Shown here in pieces: positions 31,966 through 43,131 of a DNA stretch of 64,000 nucleotides. Location: NCBI RefSeq assembly GCF_024166365.1, contig NC_064839.1:37770378-37834377 (forward strand), in the 5' to 3' direction. The translations under genes and the position numbers were made by a program. The notes beneath the pieces are model-generated. The model did no database searches. It saw only the letters and a program-made list of their open reading frames with translations, and had not been told where the DNA came from. Position 1 is the first letter of the stretch. Every line of letters begins with the position of its first letter. This DNA comes from Elephas maximus indicus (taxonomy: Eukaryota; Chordata; Mammalia; Proboscidea; Elephantidae).

Positions 31966-34900
31966 AGAGCAAGAATGGCAATACTAATTTCTGACAAAAG
32001 ACTGTAGAGTTAAATCCACCATAAATGATAAGGAAGGACACTATATAATGATTAAAGGGACAATATACCAAGAGGATATAGGCCTATTAAATATTTATGC
32101 ACCCAATGACAGGGCTGCAAGACACATAAAACAAACTATCAGCATTGAAAAGTGAGATAGACAGCTCCACAATAATACTAGGAGACCTCAACACCACTTT
32201 TGGTGAAGGACAGACATCGAGAAAGAAGCTCAGTAAAGACACAGAAGATCTAAATGTCACAATACATGAACCTGGCCTCACAGACATATACAGAATACTC
32301 CACCCAACTGCAGCCAAGTATACTTTCTTTTCTAGTGCACATGGAACATTCTCTAGAATAGACCACATATTAGGTCATAAAGCAAGCCCTGGCAGAATCC
32401 AAAACACTGAAATATTACAAAGCATCTTCTCTGACCATAAGGCCATAAAAGTAGAACTCAATAACAGAAAAAGCAGGGAAAAGAAATCAAACACTTGGAA
32501 ACTGAACAATACCATGCACAAAAAAGACTGGGTTATAGAAGACATTAAGGATGGAATAAAGAAATTCACAGAATCCAATGAGAATGAAAACACTTCCTAT
32601 CAGAACATTTGGACACAGCAAAAGCAGTGCTCAGAGGTCAATTTATAGCAATAAATGCACACGTACAAAAAGAAAGTGCCAAAATCAAAGAATTACCCCT
32701 ATAACTTGAACAAATAGAAAGAGAGCAACAAAAGAAACCCTCAGGGACCAGAAGTAAACAAATAATAAAAATTAGAGCAGAATTAAATGAAATAGAAAAC
32801 AGAAAAATCAATTGAAAGAGTTAACAAGACCAAAAGCTGGTTCTTCGAAAAAATTAACAAAATTGATAAACCATTGGCCAAACTGACAAAAGAAAAACAG
32901 GAGAGGAAGCAAAAAACCCAACTAAGAAATGAGATGGGCGATATTAAAATAGGCCCAACTGAAATGAAAAGAGTCATATCAGATTACTATGAACAACTGT
33001 ACTCTAACAAATTCAAAAACCTAGAAGAAAGGTATGAATTACTAGAAACACACTACCTACCTAAACTAAAACAGAGGTAGAACAACGATATAGACCCATA
33101 ACAAAAGAAGAGATTGAAAAGAGAATCAAAAAGCTCCCAACGAAAAGAAAGCCCTGGCCTGGAAGGCTTCACTGGAGAGTTCTACCTAACTTTCAGAGAA
33201 GAATTAACACTACTACTACTAAAGGTATTTCAGAGCACAGAAAAGGACAGAATACACCCAAACTCGTTCTATGAAGCCAGTATATCCCTAAAACCAAAAC
33301 CAGGTAAAGACACCACAAAAAAAAAGTACAGACCTATATCCTTCATGAACTTACATGCAAAAATCCTCAACAAAACTCTAGCCAATAGAATCCAACTACA
33401 TAGCAAAAAAATAATTCACCATGACCAAGTGGGATTCATACCAGGTATGCAGGGATGGTTCAACATTAGAAAAACAATTAACGTAATCCGTCATATAAAT
33501 AAAACAAAAGACAAGAATCACATGATTTTATCAAATGATACAGGAAAGGCATTTGACAAAGTTCAACACCCATTCATGATAGAAAACTCTCGCCAAAATA
33601 GGAATAGAAGGAAAATTCCTCAACATAATAAAGGGCATTTACACAAAGCCAACATCCAACATCATCCTAAATGGAGAGAATCTGAAACCATTCCCACTGA
33701 GATCGGGAACCAGGCAAGGATGCCCTTTATCACCACTCTTATTCATCACTGTGCTGGAGGTCCTAGCCAGAGCTATTAGTCTACATAGAGACTGGCAAAG
33801 AAGAAGAAAAAGTATCTCTATTTGCAGATGACATGATTTTATATACAGAAAAACCTAAAGAATCCTTAAGAAAACTAAGGAAACTAATAGAAGAGTTCAG
33901 CAGAGTATCAGGATACAAGATAAACACACAAAAATCAGTTGGATTCCTCTACACCAACAAAAAGAACATCGAAGAGGAAATCACCAAATCAATACCATTT
34001 ACAGTAGCCCCCAAGAAGATAAAATACTTAGGAATAATCTTACCAGAGATGTAAAAGACTTATACAAAGAAAACTACAAGACACTACTGTAAGAAACCAA
34101 AAGAGAGACCTATATATGTGGAAAAACATACCTTGCTCATGGACAGGAAGACTTAACATTGTAAAAATGTCTATTCCACCAAAAGTGATCTACAGATACA
34201 TTGCAATTCCGATCTAAATTCCGATGACATTTTTTAATGAGGTGGAGAAACAAATTACCAAGTTCATATGGAAGGCAAAGAGGCCCTGGATAAGTAAAGC
34301 ATTACTGAAAAAGAAGAACAAAGTGGGAGACCTCACTCTACCTGATTTTAGAACCTATTATCCTGCCACAGTAGTAAAAAACAGCCTGGTACTGGTACAA
34401 TAACAGATACATAGACTAATGGAAGAGAATTGAGAATACAGACATAAATCTATCCACATATGAGCAGCTGGTATTTGACAAAGGCCCAAAGTCAGTTAAA
34501 TGGGGAAAAGACAGTCTTTTTAACAAATGGTGCTGGCATAACTGGATATCCATCTGCAAAAAAGTGAAACAAGACCCATATCTCATACCTTGCACAAAAA
34601 ACGAACTCAAAATGCAACAAAGACCTAAATATAAAATCTACAACAATAAAGATCATGGAGGAAAAAATAGGGACGTTAAGAGCCCTTATACCTGGCATAA
34701 ACAGTATATAAAACATTACTAACAATGTAGAAGAGAAACCAGAAAACTGGGAGCTCCTAAAAATCAAACGCCTATGCTCATCCAAAGGCTTCACCAAAAG
34801 AGTAAAAAGATTACCTACAGACTGGGAAAAAGTTTTTAGCTATGACATTTTCGATCAGCACCTGATCTCTAAAATCTACATGACACCGCAAAAACTCAAC

Positions 34901-35540
34901 TACAAAAGGACAAATAACCCAACTAAAAAATGGGCAAAAGATATGAACAGGCACTTCACTAAAGAAGACATTTCAGGAAGCTAACAGACACATGAGGAAA
35001 TGCTCACAATCATTAGCCATTAGATAAATGCAAATCAAAACTACAATGAGATTCCATCTTACTCCAACAAGTCTGACATTAATCCAAAAAACACAAAATA
35101 ATAAATGCTGGAGAGGTTGTGGAGAGACTGAAGCACTTATACATTGCTGGTGGGAATGTAAAATGGTACAACCACTTTTGAAATTGATTTGGCGCTTCCT
35201 TAAAAATCTAGAAATAGAACTACTATAAGATCCAGCTATCCCACTCTTTGGAATATATTCTAGAGAAATAAGCGCCTTTACAGGAACAGATATATGCACA
35301 CCCATGTTCACTGCAGCACTGTTTACAATAGCAAAAAGATGGAAGCTACCAAGGTGCCCATCAACAGATGAACTGATGAACAAATTATGGTATATTCACA
35401 CAATGGAACACTGCATATTGATAAAGAACAATGATGAATCTGTGAAAAATTTCATAACGTGGAGGAATCTGGAAGGCATTATGCTGAGTGAAATTAGTCA
35501 GTTGCAAAAGGACAAATATTGTATAAGACCACTATTATAA
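31966..35540 (+). pseudogene. L1-F ORF2, missing its start and multiply broken
   Basis: Comparison with L1-G (44653 onward) shows that the inter-ORF end and the first part of the endonuclease are deleted: sequence jumps from caagaaaaaaatag to agcaagaatggcaatactaa near 31965. Remaining pieces include 32145-32648, 33114-33779 (RT palm), 33833-34054 and 35304-35540 (stop after IRPLL). FADD is intact at 33821-33832. The Cys-rich C-terminal block ([18 protein letters not shown]) is visible at 35107-35160. Multiple frameshifts make it inactive. Confidence 0.9.
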
Positions 35541-36486
35541 GAACTCGACAAATAGTTTAAACAGAGAAGAAAATATTCTTTGATGGTTATGAGAGGGGGG
35601 AGGGAGGGAGAGAAAGAGGTATTCACTAATTAGATAGTAGATAAGAACTATTTTAGGTGAAGGGAAACACAACACACAATACAGAAGAAGTCAGCACAAC
35701 TGAACTAAACCAGAATCAAAGATGTTTCCTGAATAAACTGAATGCTTCAAAGGCCAACATAGCAGGGACAGGGGTTTGGGGACCATACTTTCAGGGTCTT
35801 AAACGCTAACAAGCTGCCATCTAAGATGCATCAACTGGTCTCAATCCACCTGGGGCAAAGGAGAACAAACAACACCAAAGATACAAGGTAATTATGAGTC
35901 CAAGAGACAAAAAGTGCCACATAAACCAGAGACTGCATCAGCCTGAGACCAGAAGAACCCGATGGTGCCTGGCTACAACCGATGACTTCCCTGACAGGGA
36001 ACACAACAGAGAACCCCCGAGGGAGTAGGAGAGCAGTGGGATGCAGACCCCAAATTCTTGTAAAAAGACCAGACTTAAGGGTCTGACTGAGACTTGAAGC
36101 ACCCCGGTGGTCATGGTCCCCAAACCTTCTGTTAGCCCAAGACAGAAGCCATTCCCAAAGCCAACTCTTCAGACAGGGATTGGACTGGACAATGGGATAG
36201 AAAATGATACTGGTGAAAAAATGAGCTTGTTGGATCAAGTAGACACATGAGACTATGTTGGCATCTCCTGTCTGGAGGGGAGATGAGAGAACAGAGGGGG
36301 TCAGAAGCTGGCCGAATGGACACGAAAAGAGAGAGTAGAGGGAAGGTGTGTGCTGTCTCATTAGGGGGAGAGCAATCTGGAGTATATAGCAAGGTGTATA
36401 TAAATTTTTGTATGAGAGATTGACTTGATTTGTAAACTTTCACTGAAAGCACAATAAAAAAGAACAAATGTTGGCAAGGAAAAAAA
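35541..36486 (+). other. L1-F 3' UTR and tail
   Basis: The 3' UTR has a G-rich tract (35593-35619), the same order of blocks as other L1 copies here, and an aataaa signal near 36461. The signal's A-run is followed by gaacaaatgttggcaagg and a second A-run before the TSD. No gene is encoded; the minus-strand open frame at 35831-36361 is a shadow of the repeat. Confidence 0.8.
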
Positions 36487-36500
36487 ATAAAGGAACCCTC

Positions 36501-37462
36501 ACAACTCAACAACAAAAAAAGAAGCAGTCCAATTTAAAAATGGATGAAGGACTTGAATAGACATTTGAACTAAGAATGTATCGAAATGGTCAATAAGTAC
36601 ATGAAAAGATGCTCAGTGTCATTAGTCACTAAAAAAAAACCCGTTGTCCGACACATTAGTCATTAGGGAAATATAAATCAAAACCACAATGAAGTATTAC
36701 TTCATTCCCACTAAAAATGGTTATTATCAGAAAAACAGAAAATAACAAGTGTTCATGAGAAGTTACAACCCTCACCTACTGCCAGTGGGGACTGTAAAGT
36801 GCTGTATGCTGTGAAAAACAGTCGAGAGGTTCCTCAAAAAGTTAAACACAGAGTGCTCACTTCAGTGGCATGTATACTAAAATTGGAATGATACAGAGAA
36901 GATTAGCATGGGTCCTGCATATGGATAACATGCAAATTCATAAAGCATTCCATATTAAAAAAAAAAAAGCTAAACATAGAATTACCATATGACTCAGCAA
37001 TTCCTCTCCTAGGCATATACTCACAAGATTTGAAGCAGGGACGTAAAAAGATACATGTACACCAACATTCATTGCAGCACTATTCACAATATCCAAAAGA
37101 TGCAAACAACCTAAGTGTCCATCAACACATGAATGGATCAACAAAATGTGGTATACACACAACGGAATATTATTTACCCATAAAGAGAAACAAAGTTCTG
37201 ATACAACAAAAATTATGCTGAAATACCTAGAATAGGCAAATGCACAAGACACCAAAGTTTATCAATGGGTATTAGGGGTGGGTGGGAGGAGGAACTGGGT
37301 AGGTATTGCTTAAGGGGTACTAAGTTTCTGTAACAGCCAGTGAAAAAATTGGGAAATGGATAGTGGTTACGGCTGCACAACATGGGGAATGTAATTAATG
37401 TCACTGAATTGTACGCATAAAAAGGGTTGAAAAGGCAAATATTTTGTAGTATGTATTTTATC
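36501..37462 (+). mobile_element. L1-E, 3' part after L1-F, interrupted by a U6 copy
   Basis: The ORF2 C-terminal remnant continues (caatttaaaaatggatgaaggacttgaatagac, then catgaaaagatgctcagtgtc). It is broken at 36852 by a U6 retropseudogene and resumes with taaacatagaattaccatatgactcag. The end near 37462 is A/T-rich. A minus-strand open frame at 36938-37255 is antisense to ORF2. Confidence 0.82.
36853..36957 (+). pseudogene. U6 snRNA retropseudogene
   Basis: About 105 bp match U6 spliceosomal RNA from its first bases (gtgctcacttc) through aatTggaatgatacagagaag, attagcatgg, and gcaaattcataaagc to ccatatt. Several changes lie in otherwise conserved U6 positions. A 3' poly(A) follows, and near-identical 17-bp duplications flank it (36836-36852 and 36964-36980), so it was reverse-transcribed and inserted by L1 machinery. 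No U6-type upstream promoter is present (the flank is L1), so it should be inactive. Confidence 0.93.
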
Positions 37463-38100
37463 ACAATACAAATAACTTTTTAAGTCTAGCTTACAGTGCC
37501 ACTGCATCTGTGAATAAAACTGGGAGTCACTTCCATGTTTCTGAATGTATAATTGGAATTTACATACTTGGCAAGTAGAATAAATCTCACACTGGATGGT
37601 GCCCTGTGGCATAAGTGGTGGGGAAGGCCAATAAGACTCCGAAATTGTGCTCCTCAACTTGAACAGTTATTTAAGAACAACATCAAAGATATAAAGAGTA
37701 AAAGGGCAGTAGTCCCTATGATGTTCCATATCACACCTGTTTATTTTGCTAGTCTTATCCCTGAATTACATGTATGAATCCTGGAGTATGACTGTAGACA
37801 AATGCATGCTCAACTAAGCAGTAGTCCTGTGTGGAACGACAGGCATGGTGGGCAAATCCCACTTTCATCTCCAACTGCATGGTAAGGATCAGCATAAATC
37901 CAAACCCAAAAATGTGGATAAGGATCCAGTCCTCTCCTTTCAACTTGTCCATTCTCATCACCAGTCACCCGAAACAACACTCTCTCTGGGAGGTCATAGT
38001 CTGAGTTAGGTGCATGCACACAAGTTAAAAGGATACCACCCTTCAGAACAACCGCCTGCACAGCCTTTTCTGACCCTAGATACCGAGAGCTAGGTCACAG
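37463..38100. other. Unassigned sequence with a minus-strand open frame
   Basis: I recognise no known repeat. An 83-codon minus-strand frame at 37810-38061 (MQAVVLKGGILLTCVHAPNS...) has no domain I can identify. It lies next to an antisense LTR-like repeat, so an endogenous-retrovirus leader or a decayed processed gene are both possible. Confidence 0.4.
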
Positions 38101-38189
38101 CGCACAAGATAAAAGGACAGTCCTTTTGACTGCCAAATTGGTAGATGCCAGCTGCAAGCTTGGGAGTCTACCTGGCACCCCAAACTTTT

Positions 38190-38725
38190 GCTCATCTAGT
38201 TCCTACTGTCCCCTTTGGGTTCAATAATTCATTGGAAAAACTCAGAGAACTCACAGAGAGTATACTATAGGTACAACTACTGATTTATTATAATCAGAAA
38301 GGATACACATAGGGTGAAGTCCAGGAGGGGTCCCAACACAGAGCTTTGATGTCCCCAGGGATGCATAACCCTTTCCTGTGCATGGATGTCTTTCACCAAC
38401 CAGAAAGCCCAAGGAACTTCCAAGTCCAAGACCTTAATTTAGCCTCTTGCAAAGTCATGCTTGCAGACTCACTGCACAGTCAGGACTGAGGCCTCACTGA
38501 ATATGCATGACTGATCAAATAGTGCTTCCCTCCCTTCTTGAGGTTAGCTGACTGGGTGATCTGTGTAGCCTGGTCAGCCTCCTACTCATTTGCACAAATC
38601 CTCAAGTGCTGTTTGGGGTTTTAGATAACCAAGACTTCTCAATTACCAGGGAAATTCCAAGGATTATCTTTTAGGAGCCAAGGACAAAAGGCCAACTTAT
38701 TTTAGGTAACTAATTTATTACCTGA
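38190..38725 (-). repeat. LTR-like repeat (group Z), antisense
   Basis: The order aattcattggaaaaactcagagaactcac, gatttattataatcag (a polyadenylation-type signal on minus) and cagggaaattccaaggatt resembles the reverse complement of a retroviral solo LTR family common in mammals. The family is not assigned. Confidence 0.5.
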
Positions 38726-38727
38726 AG

Positions 38728-39450
38728 ATCAAAAACCACAGCCTTCAGTGTGGACTACACCTCAACATAAAGAAAACAAAAATCCTCACAACTGGACCAA
38801 TGAGCAACATCATGATAAATGGAGAAAAGATTGAAGTTGTCAAGGATTTCATTTTACTTGGATCCACAATCAACAGCCACAGAAGCAGCAGTCAAGAAAT
38901 CAAAAGACACATTGCATTGGGCAAATCTGCTGCAAAGGACCTCTTCAAAGTGTTGAAGAGCAAAGATGTGACCTTGAAAACTAAGGTGCACCTGACCCAA
39001 GCCATGGTATTTTCAGTCGCATCCTATGCATGTGAAAGCTGGACAATGAATAAGGAAGACCAAAGAAAAATTGACACCTTTGAGTTGTGGCGTTGGCAAA
39101 GAATATTGAATATACCATGGACTGCCAAACGAATGAACAAATCTGTCTTAGAAGAAGTACAACCAGGATGCTCCTTAGAAGCAAGGATGGCGAGACTGCA
39201 TCTTACATACTTTGGACACATTTTCAGGACGGACCAGTCCCTGGAGAAGGACATCATGCTTGGTAGAGTACAGGGGCAGCAGAAAAGAGGAAGACCCTCA
39301 GTGAGGTGAACTGACACAGTGGCTGCAACCATGAGCTCAAGCATAACAACAATTTTAAGGATGGCTCAGGACCGGGCAGTGTTTCGTTCTGTTGTGCATA
39401 GGGTCGCTGTGATTCAGAACCAACTCGACGGCACCTAACAACAACAATAA
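38728..39450 (+). mobile_element. RTE-type LINE 3' fragment (RTE-3)
   Basis: 5'-truncated RTE starts at gaagatcaaaaaccacagcc and ends ...caactcgacggcacctaacaac. It is uninterrupted where RTE-1 was split by L1-A (its gtcaagaaatcaaaagac lies at 38892-38909), so it serves as the empty reference for that site. An open frame of 169 codons (38800-39309) covers the C-terminal region, with VVKDFILLGSTINSH, LWRWQRILNIPWTAKRMNK and GRPSVR just before a stop at 39307. Confidence 0.9.
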
Positions 39451-40131
39451 TTCGTTACCACACAAGTCCCAATTGCAGTTGCCATGGAGATCACGGTACT
39501 ATTGCCACAGCAGATGAATACACTCTTGGGTGCATAAAATATGGGTATATTGAATGTATTCTTTTCTAACCCAGTCAAGAAAAAGGATCAGAAATAGTTG
39601 GCATTTACATGGAAGGGACAACAATATTCATTCACAGGTTTGCCCCACGGCTATGTTAACTCTTCTACCTCTGTTGTAATATAGTACAGAAATTTGGGAT
39701 AACTAAGCATCCTACAAAATCATCCAGTTTATTACACTGATCCATTATGTAGATGACATCGTGCTGATCGGGCAAGACTAAAAAAATGGGTAGCAAGCAT
39801 GCTAGAAGCCTAGGTAAGACACAGGCACTCTTGGGATTGTGAAAAAAAAATCCTACAAAGATTCAGGGACCTGCAACTTCAGTACAGTTTTTAAGGGCCC
39901 AGTGGTCAGAGGCATGCTGGGATATTCCCTCCAAAGTAAAGACAAATTGCTGAGGTATAATGACTATTACCTCTGCAATTCTGGAGACTATATGTTCAAT
40001 GACTAGGAATATTACTCTAGCCCCTGTATCAGGTAATACAGTAGGCTACCAGTTTTGAGTAGGGCCAGAAACCATCACCTATCTGTTAGTCTGTTGTACT
40101 GTAGTGATTTGTAAATTGCTCTGACATTGGA

Positions 40132-40295
40132 GGAGCCCTGGTGGCACAGTGGTTAAGTGTTCAGCTGCTAATCAAAAGGCTGGCAATTCAAATCTACCAG
40201 TCACTCCTTGGAAACCCTATGGGGCAGTTCTACTCTGTCCTACAGGGTTGCTATGGGTCAGAATTGCCTCAACGGCAGCTTTTTGTTTTGTTTTG
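40132..40295 (+). mobile_element. tRNA-derived SINE in the ERVL
   Basis: The full order is gagccctggtggcacagtggt, gcaattcaaatctacc, ccttggaaaccctatgggg, tacagggttgctatgggtcag and a tttgtttt tail. Near-identical 10-bp repeats flank it (tgacattgga at 40122-40131 and tgatattgga at 40296-40305). Confidence 0.9.
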
Positions 40296-40384
40296 TGATA
40301 TTGGAAGCTATGCCACCAGTATTTCATATACCAGCAGGGTCACTCATGGTAGGCAGGTTTCAGTCGTGCTTCCAGACTAATACA

Positions 40385-40716
40385 GATTAGGAAGAAAGGC
40401 CTGGTGATCTACTTCCAAAAGTTAGCCAATGAAAACCCTATGGATCACAGAATATCGTCTTAGACTTTCACCAGCTTACTTTAGATGCATTATCAGGAGA
40501 AATTGTTGGAGAAAGACATCATGTTTGGTAACACAGAGGGCCAGCCAGTTAAGGCAAGGCAAGGCAAACCCCAGTGAGATGGATTGACACAGTGGCTGCA
40601 ACAATGGACCCAAACATCCTAACAATTATGAAGATGCTACAGGACCAGGCAATGTTTCACTCTGTTATACACAGGGTTACCATAAATCAGACCCAATTCA
40701 ATGGCAACTAATCACT
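40385..40716 (+). mobile_element. RTE element with large internal deletion
   Basis: The first 75 bp (gaagaaaggcctggtgatctacttcc...gaaaaccctatggatcacag) resemble the 5' leader of RTE elements of this type. They join directly to the RTE 3' coding end (actttagatgcattatcagga... acatcatg... gatggattgacacagtggc) and the normal 3' terminus (gggttaccataaatcag...). It encodes nothing and looks like a small derivative mobilised by, or decayed from, a full RTE. The 5' assignment is from memory. Confidence 0.6.
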
Positions 40717-43131
40717 ACCACCAAAACAAAGAACAGCAAAGAGTTCTGTAGATGACACTGGCTGTGTCATAAGCACCCAGGCCATTTGAATCATACAATC
40801 CAGAAGGCCCTATGGCGCTAGAAATATCAGTTGTGATAAAAGGTGCAGTGTGGAGTTTATAGCAAGCCTCAGAAGGAGCATCATAACATATGCCCTGGCA
40901 AAGCTAGAACACCTGACTATGCGACACCTAAAGACCATGTGTCCACGACTGCTGAACTCAGCAAGTAATAAAGTTAAGTTGTCCCACCAGCAATCCATTA
41001 TAAAATAGCAACAGTACCTACAGGAAAAGCACAAGAAGTACCAAAAGAGCATGGCATACATAAGCTACATGAGCAGGTAGACCATAATCCCATATTACCC
41101 ACCACAGTTCACACCTATGGTTAATTAATGAGTTAAACTCAAGCCAAAAAAAAAAAAAAGGATGGCAGCTACATTACATTCTTATTCAGACAGAGGTGGC
41201 CTTTAAAGACAGTCGAGAGGGTAAACCTCACCGGTGGTTAGAGCTTCAGGAAGTGGTCATCTTCGTTGCAAGGAAGAAGTAGCTAAGAATATAAATGGAC
41301 TTATAGGCAATAGAAAATAGTGTGGCTGCTGGTTCTGGACCTGGAAAGAAAAAGATTGAAAGATTAGAGAGAAGAGTTCTGGGGTAAAACATATATATAG
41401 ACCTATGTAAGGGGACACGAAGTGTGAAGATTTTTATATCACACAATAATGTTCACTAGGAAGCATCTACCACGGAATGGGAACAAAACAACCAAGCAGA
41501 CAAAAAGACTTGGCCAGTTAATATTAGCCAGCCTTTGTCAGTGGCCACCGCAGCACAACGGAGTCAATGAATAAAGTGACCAGAGTGGCAGAAATAATGG
41601 CTACACAAGAAACCAACAGCATGGACATTCGTTTACAAAGCCCAATCTAGCTATTGCTGTCTCTGAATGTACAACTTGTCAGCAGGTGACACCAATACTG
41701 AGCCTGATATGGCAACTAGCCAGTAGACGAAAAGTTAATTACACTGGATTCCTTTTATCCTGGAAAAAGCCAGCAGGGTTTTCTCACAGGGATAGATACT
41801 GATTCCAGGTACTGGTTTAACTTTGCTGACTGTGGGGACTCAGCCAGCATTACCATCCTGGGTCTTAAGAAGTACCCAATCCGGTGGGGCCAAGATGGTG
41901 AAGTAGTCAGATGCTTCTGGTGACACCTCTTACAACAAAGACTAGAAAAAACAAGTTAAACGATTATGACAAGCTAGGAGCCCTGAACATCAAAGGCAAA
42001 GTTAGAAAACGGTCTGAACGGCATGGGGAGGGACAGTTCAGAAGCAAAGAGGAGTTGTCAGATCTGAATCACTGGGAACCCTCAGGCAACATCTCCCAGA
42101 GCAACCACGGTGGGGGTGCTGGCAGCATTCCGGACGTGGTTTCCTCATGGAGAGACAGCGACCTGCACAGCCTACTCACACCTCTGGAACCAGAGAAGAA
42201 TGGCATTCTCAACAAAAGCTAAGTACTTGTGTTTATTTTACCACGCTCCCAGCCCCCAAGCCAGCTTTAGGGGCTGTTGATTTCCCTGGGCCTGAGATAG
42301 GCCCTGCTGCAAGCCGTGAGCCATTCTCCTGGTATTAGAGAAGGAAAAAATTTATAAATTGGGAGAAAAGATAATCTGCCAGCTCCACTAAGCTGGGGAG
42401 CTCAGGAAAGAAGATACTCTTGTCCAGGCAGAAATGGTCCATGGACTTTGAATACCCTTCACCCCACATGGACTATTTCAGAATAGGCCTTTGTTCGCAA
42501 ACTGCAACTATTTCAGCTGTGCGGTGGAGAGGTGGGTGTTTGATGTTTGCCATCACTTTGCCTATTAAACAGGGTCTGCACCTACCCACATGAGGGGCCT
42601 AAGGACTGGTGGCTCCACCCATGTCACCTAGCCACCCACGACAGGGGTAGATGGCTAAGTGGTACCTCCCAGTCCTTGCAACCAAAAGCATTGGGTGACG
42701 ATGGTCTGTCTGCAGACCCACCCATGTGTGCGGTCTAGGGAACAGGGATGCGCTTTCCTCACAGACACTTGGGGGATGGTTCTCAGCCCCCTGCCTTGTT
42801 CAGAGCATGACCCCCTCCTGCAACCAGATACCGGTACCTACACCAATCACCCCTGCCCTCTAAGACTGTAGGACAGAGCCTGTACCACACACTTGATGAC
42901 CAAATACCTGGACACCTGAGCTGAATCCATACAAGAAAAGTGAATAAACTCCTAGGATCATATACCTGATAACAGTTCTAGCCATCTGGTGACAGGACTT
43001 CAGAGCATTAAAGGCAAAAATAATCATCCTACCTCACCCAAGCAGCCTATGTGGACACATCAAAACAAAACAAAGCAAGAAGCTAGGATACACTAAGCAA
43101 ACATAAAATAAACTAATACAATAACTTAGAG

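Larger units (their letters stand above)
29348..36486 (+). mobile_element. Full-length L1 (L1-F) inserted in L1-E
   Basis: A sense L1 of about 7.14 kb begins at ggagtcagggccaagatggc and ends in an A-rich tail. It has a 5' UTR (29348-30628), ORF1 (30629-31646), a broken ORF2 (about 31966-35540) and a 3' UTR. Near-perfect 14-bp duplications lie at both ends. The tail contains an extra 18-nt non-A stretch (see findings). The 5' UTR is closely related to that of L1-G and lacks the monomers of L1-A. Confidence 0.92.
39458..41879 (+). mobile_element. ERVL-type endogenous retrovirus pol remains, part before L1-G
   Basis: This is a decayed class III (ERVL-like) pol region in sense orientation. Reverse transcriptase is shown by a degraded thumb/finger stretch followed by HYVDDIVLIG, with YVDD encoded at 39746-39757. 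Farther on are RNase H/integrase-type remnants (to about 41800), such as tggcaactagccagtag...gttaattacactggatt. No frame is intact. It is interrupted by a SINE (40132-40295), an internally deleted RTE (40385-40716) and L1-G. It continues at 49330. The group call rests on the order RT, integrase, dUTPase. Confidence 0.75.

Noticed and set aside
35831-36361. 176-codon minus-strand open frame with similar peptides elsewhere (24024-24215, 48769-49158)
   Set aside because: All are antisense to the same L1 3' UTR, so their similarity reflects the repeat and not a gene family.
36853-36957. Functional U6 snRNA gene
   Set aside because: It has a poly(A) tail, flanking duplications, mutations and an L1 context instead of a U6 promoter.
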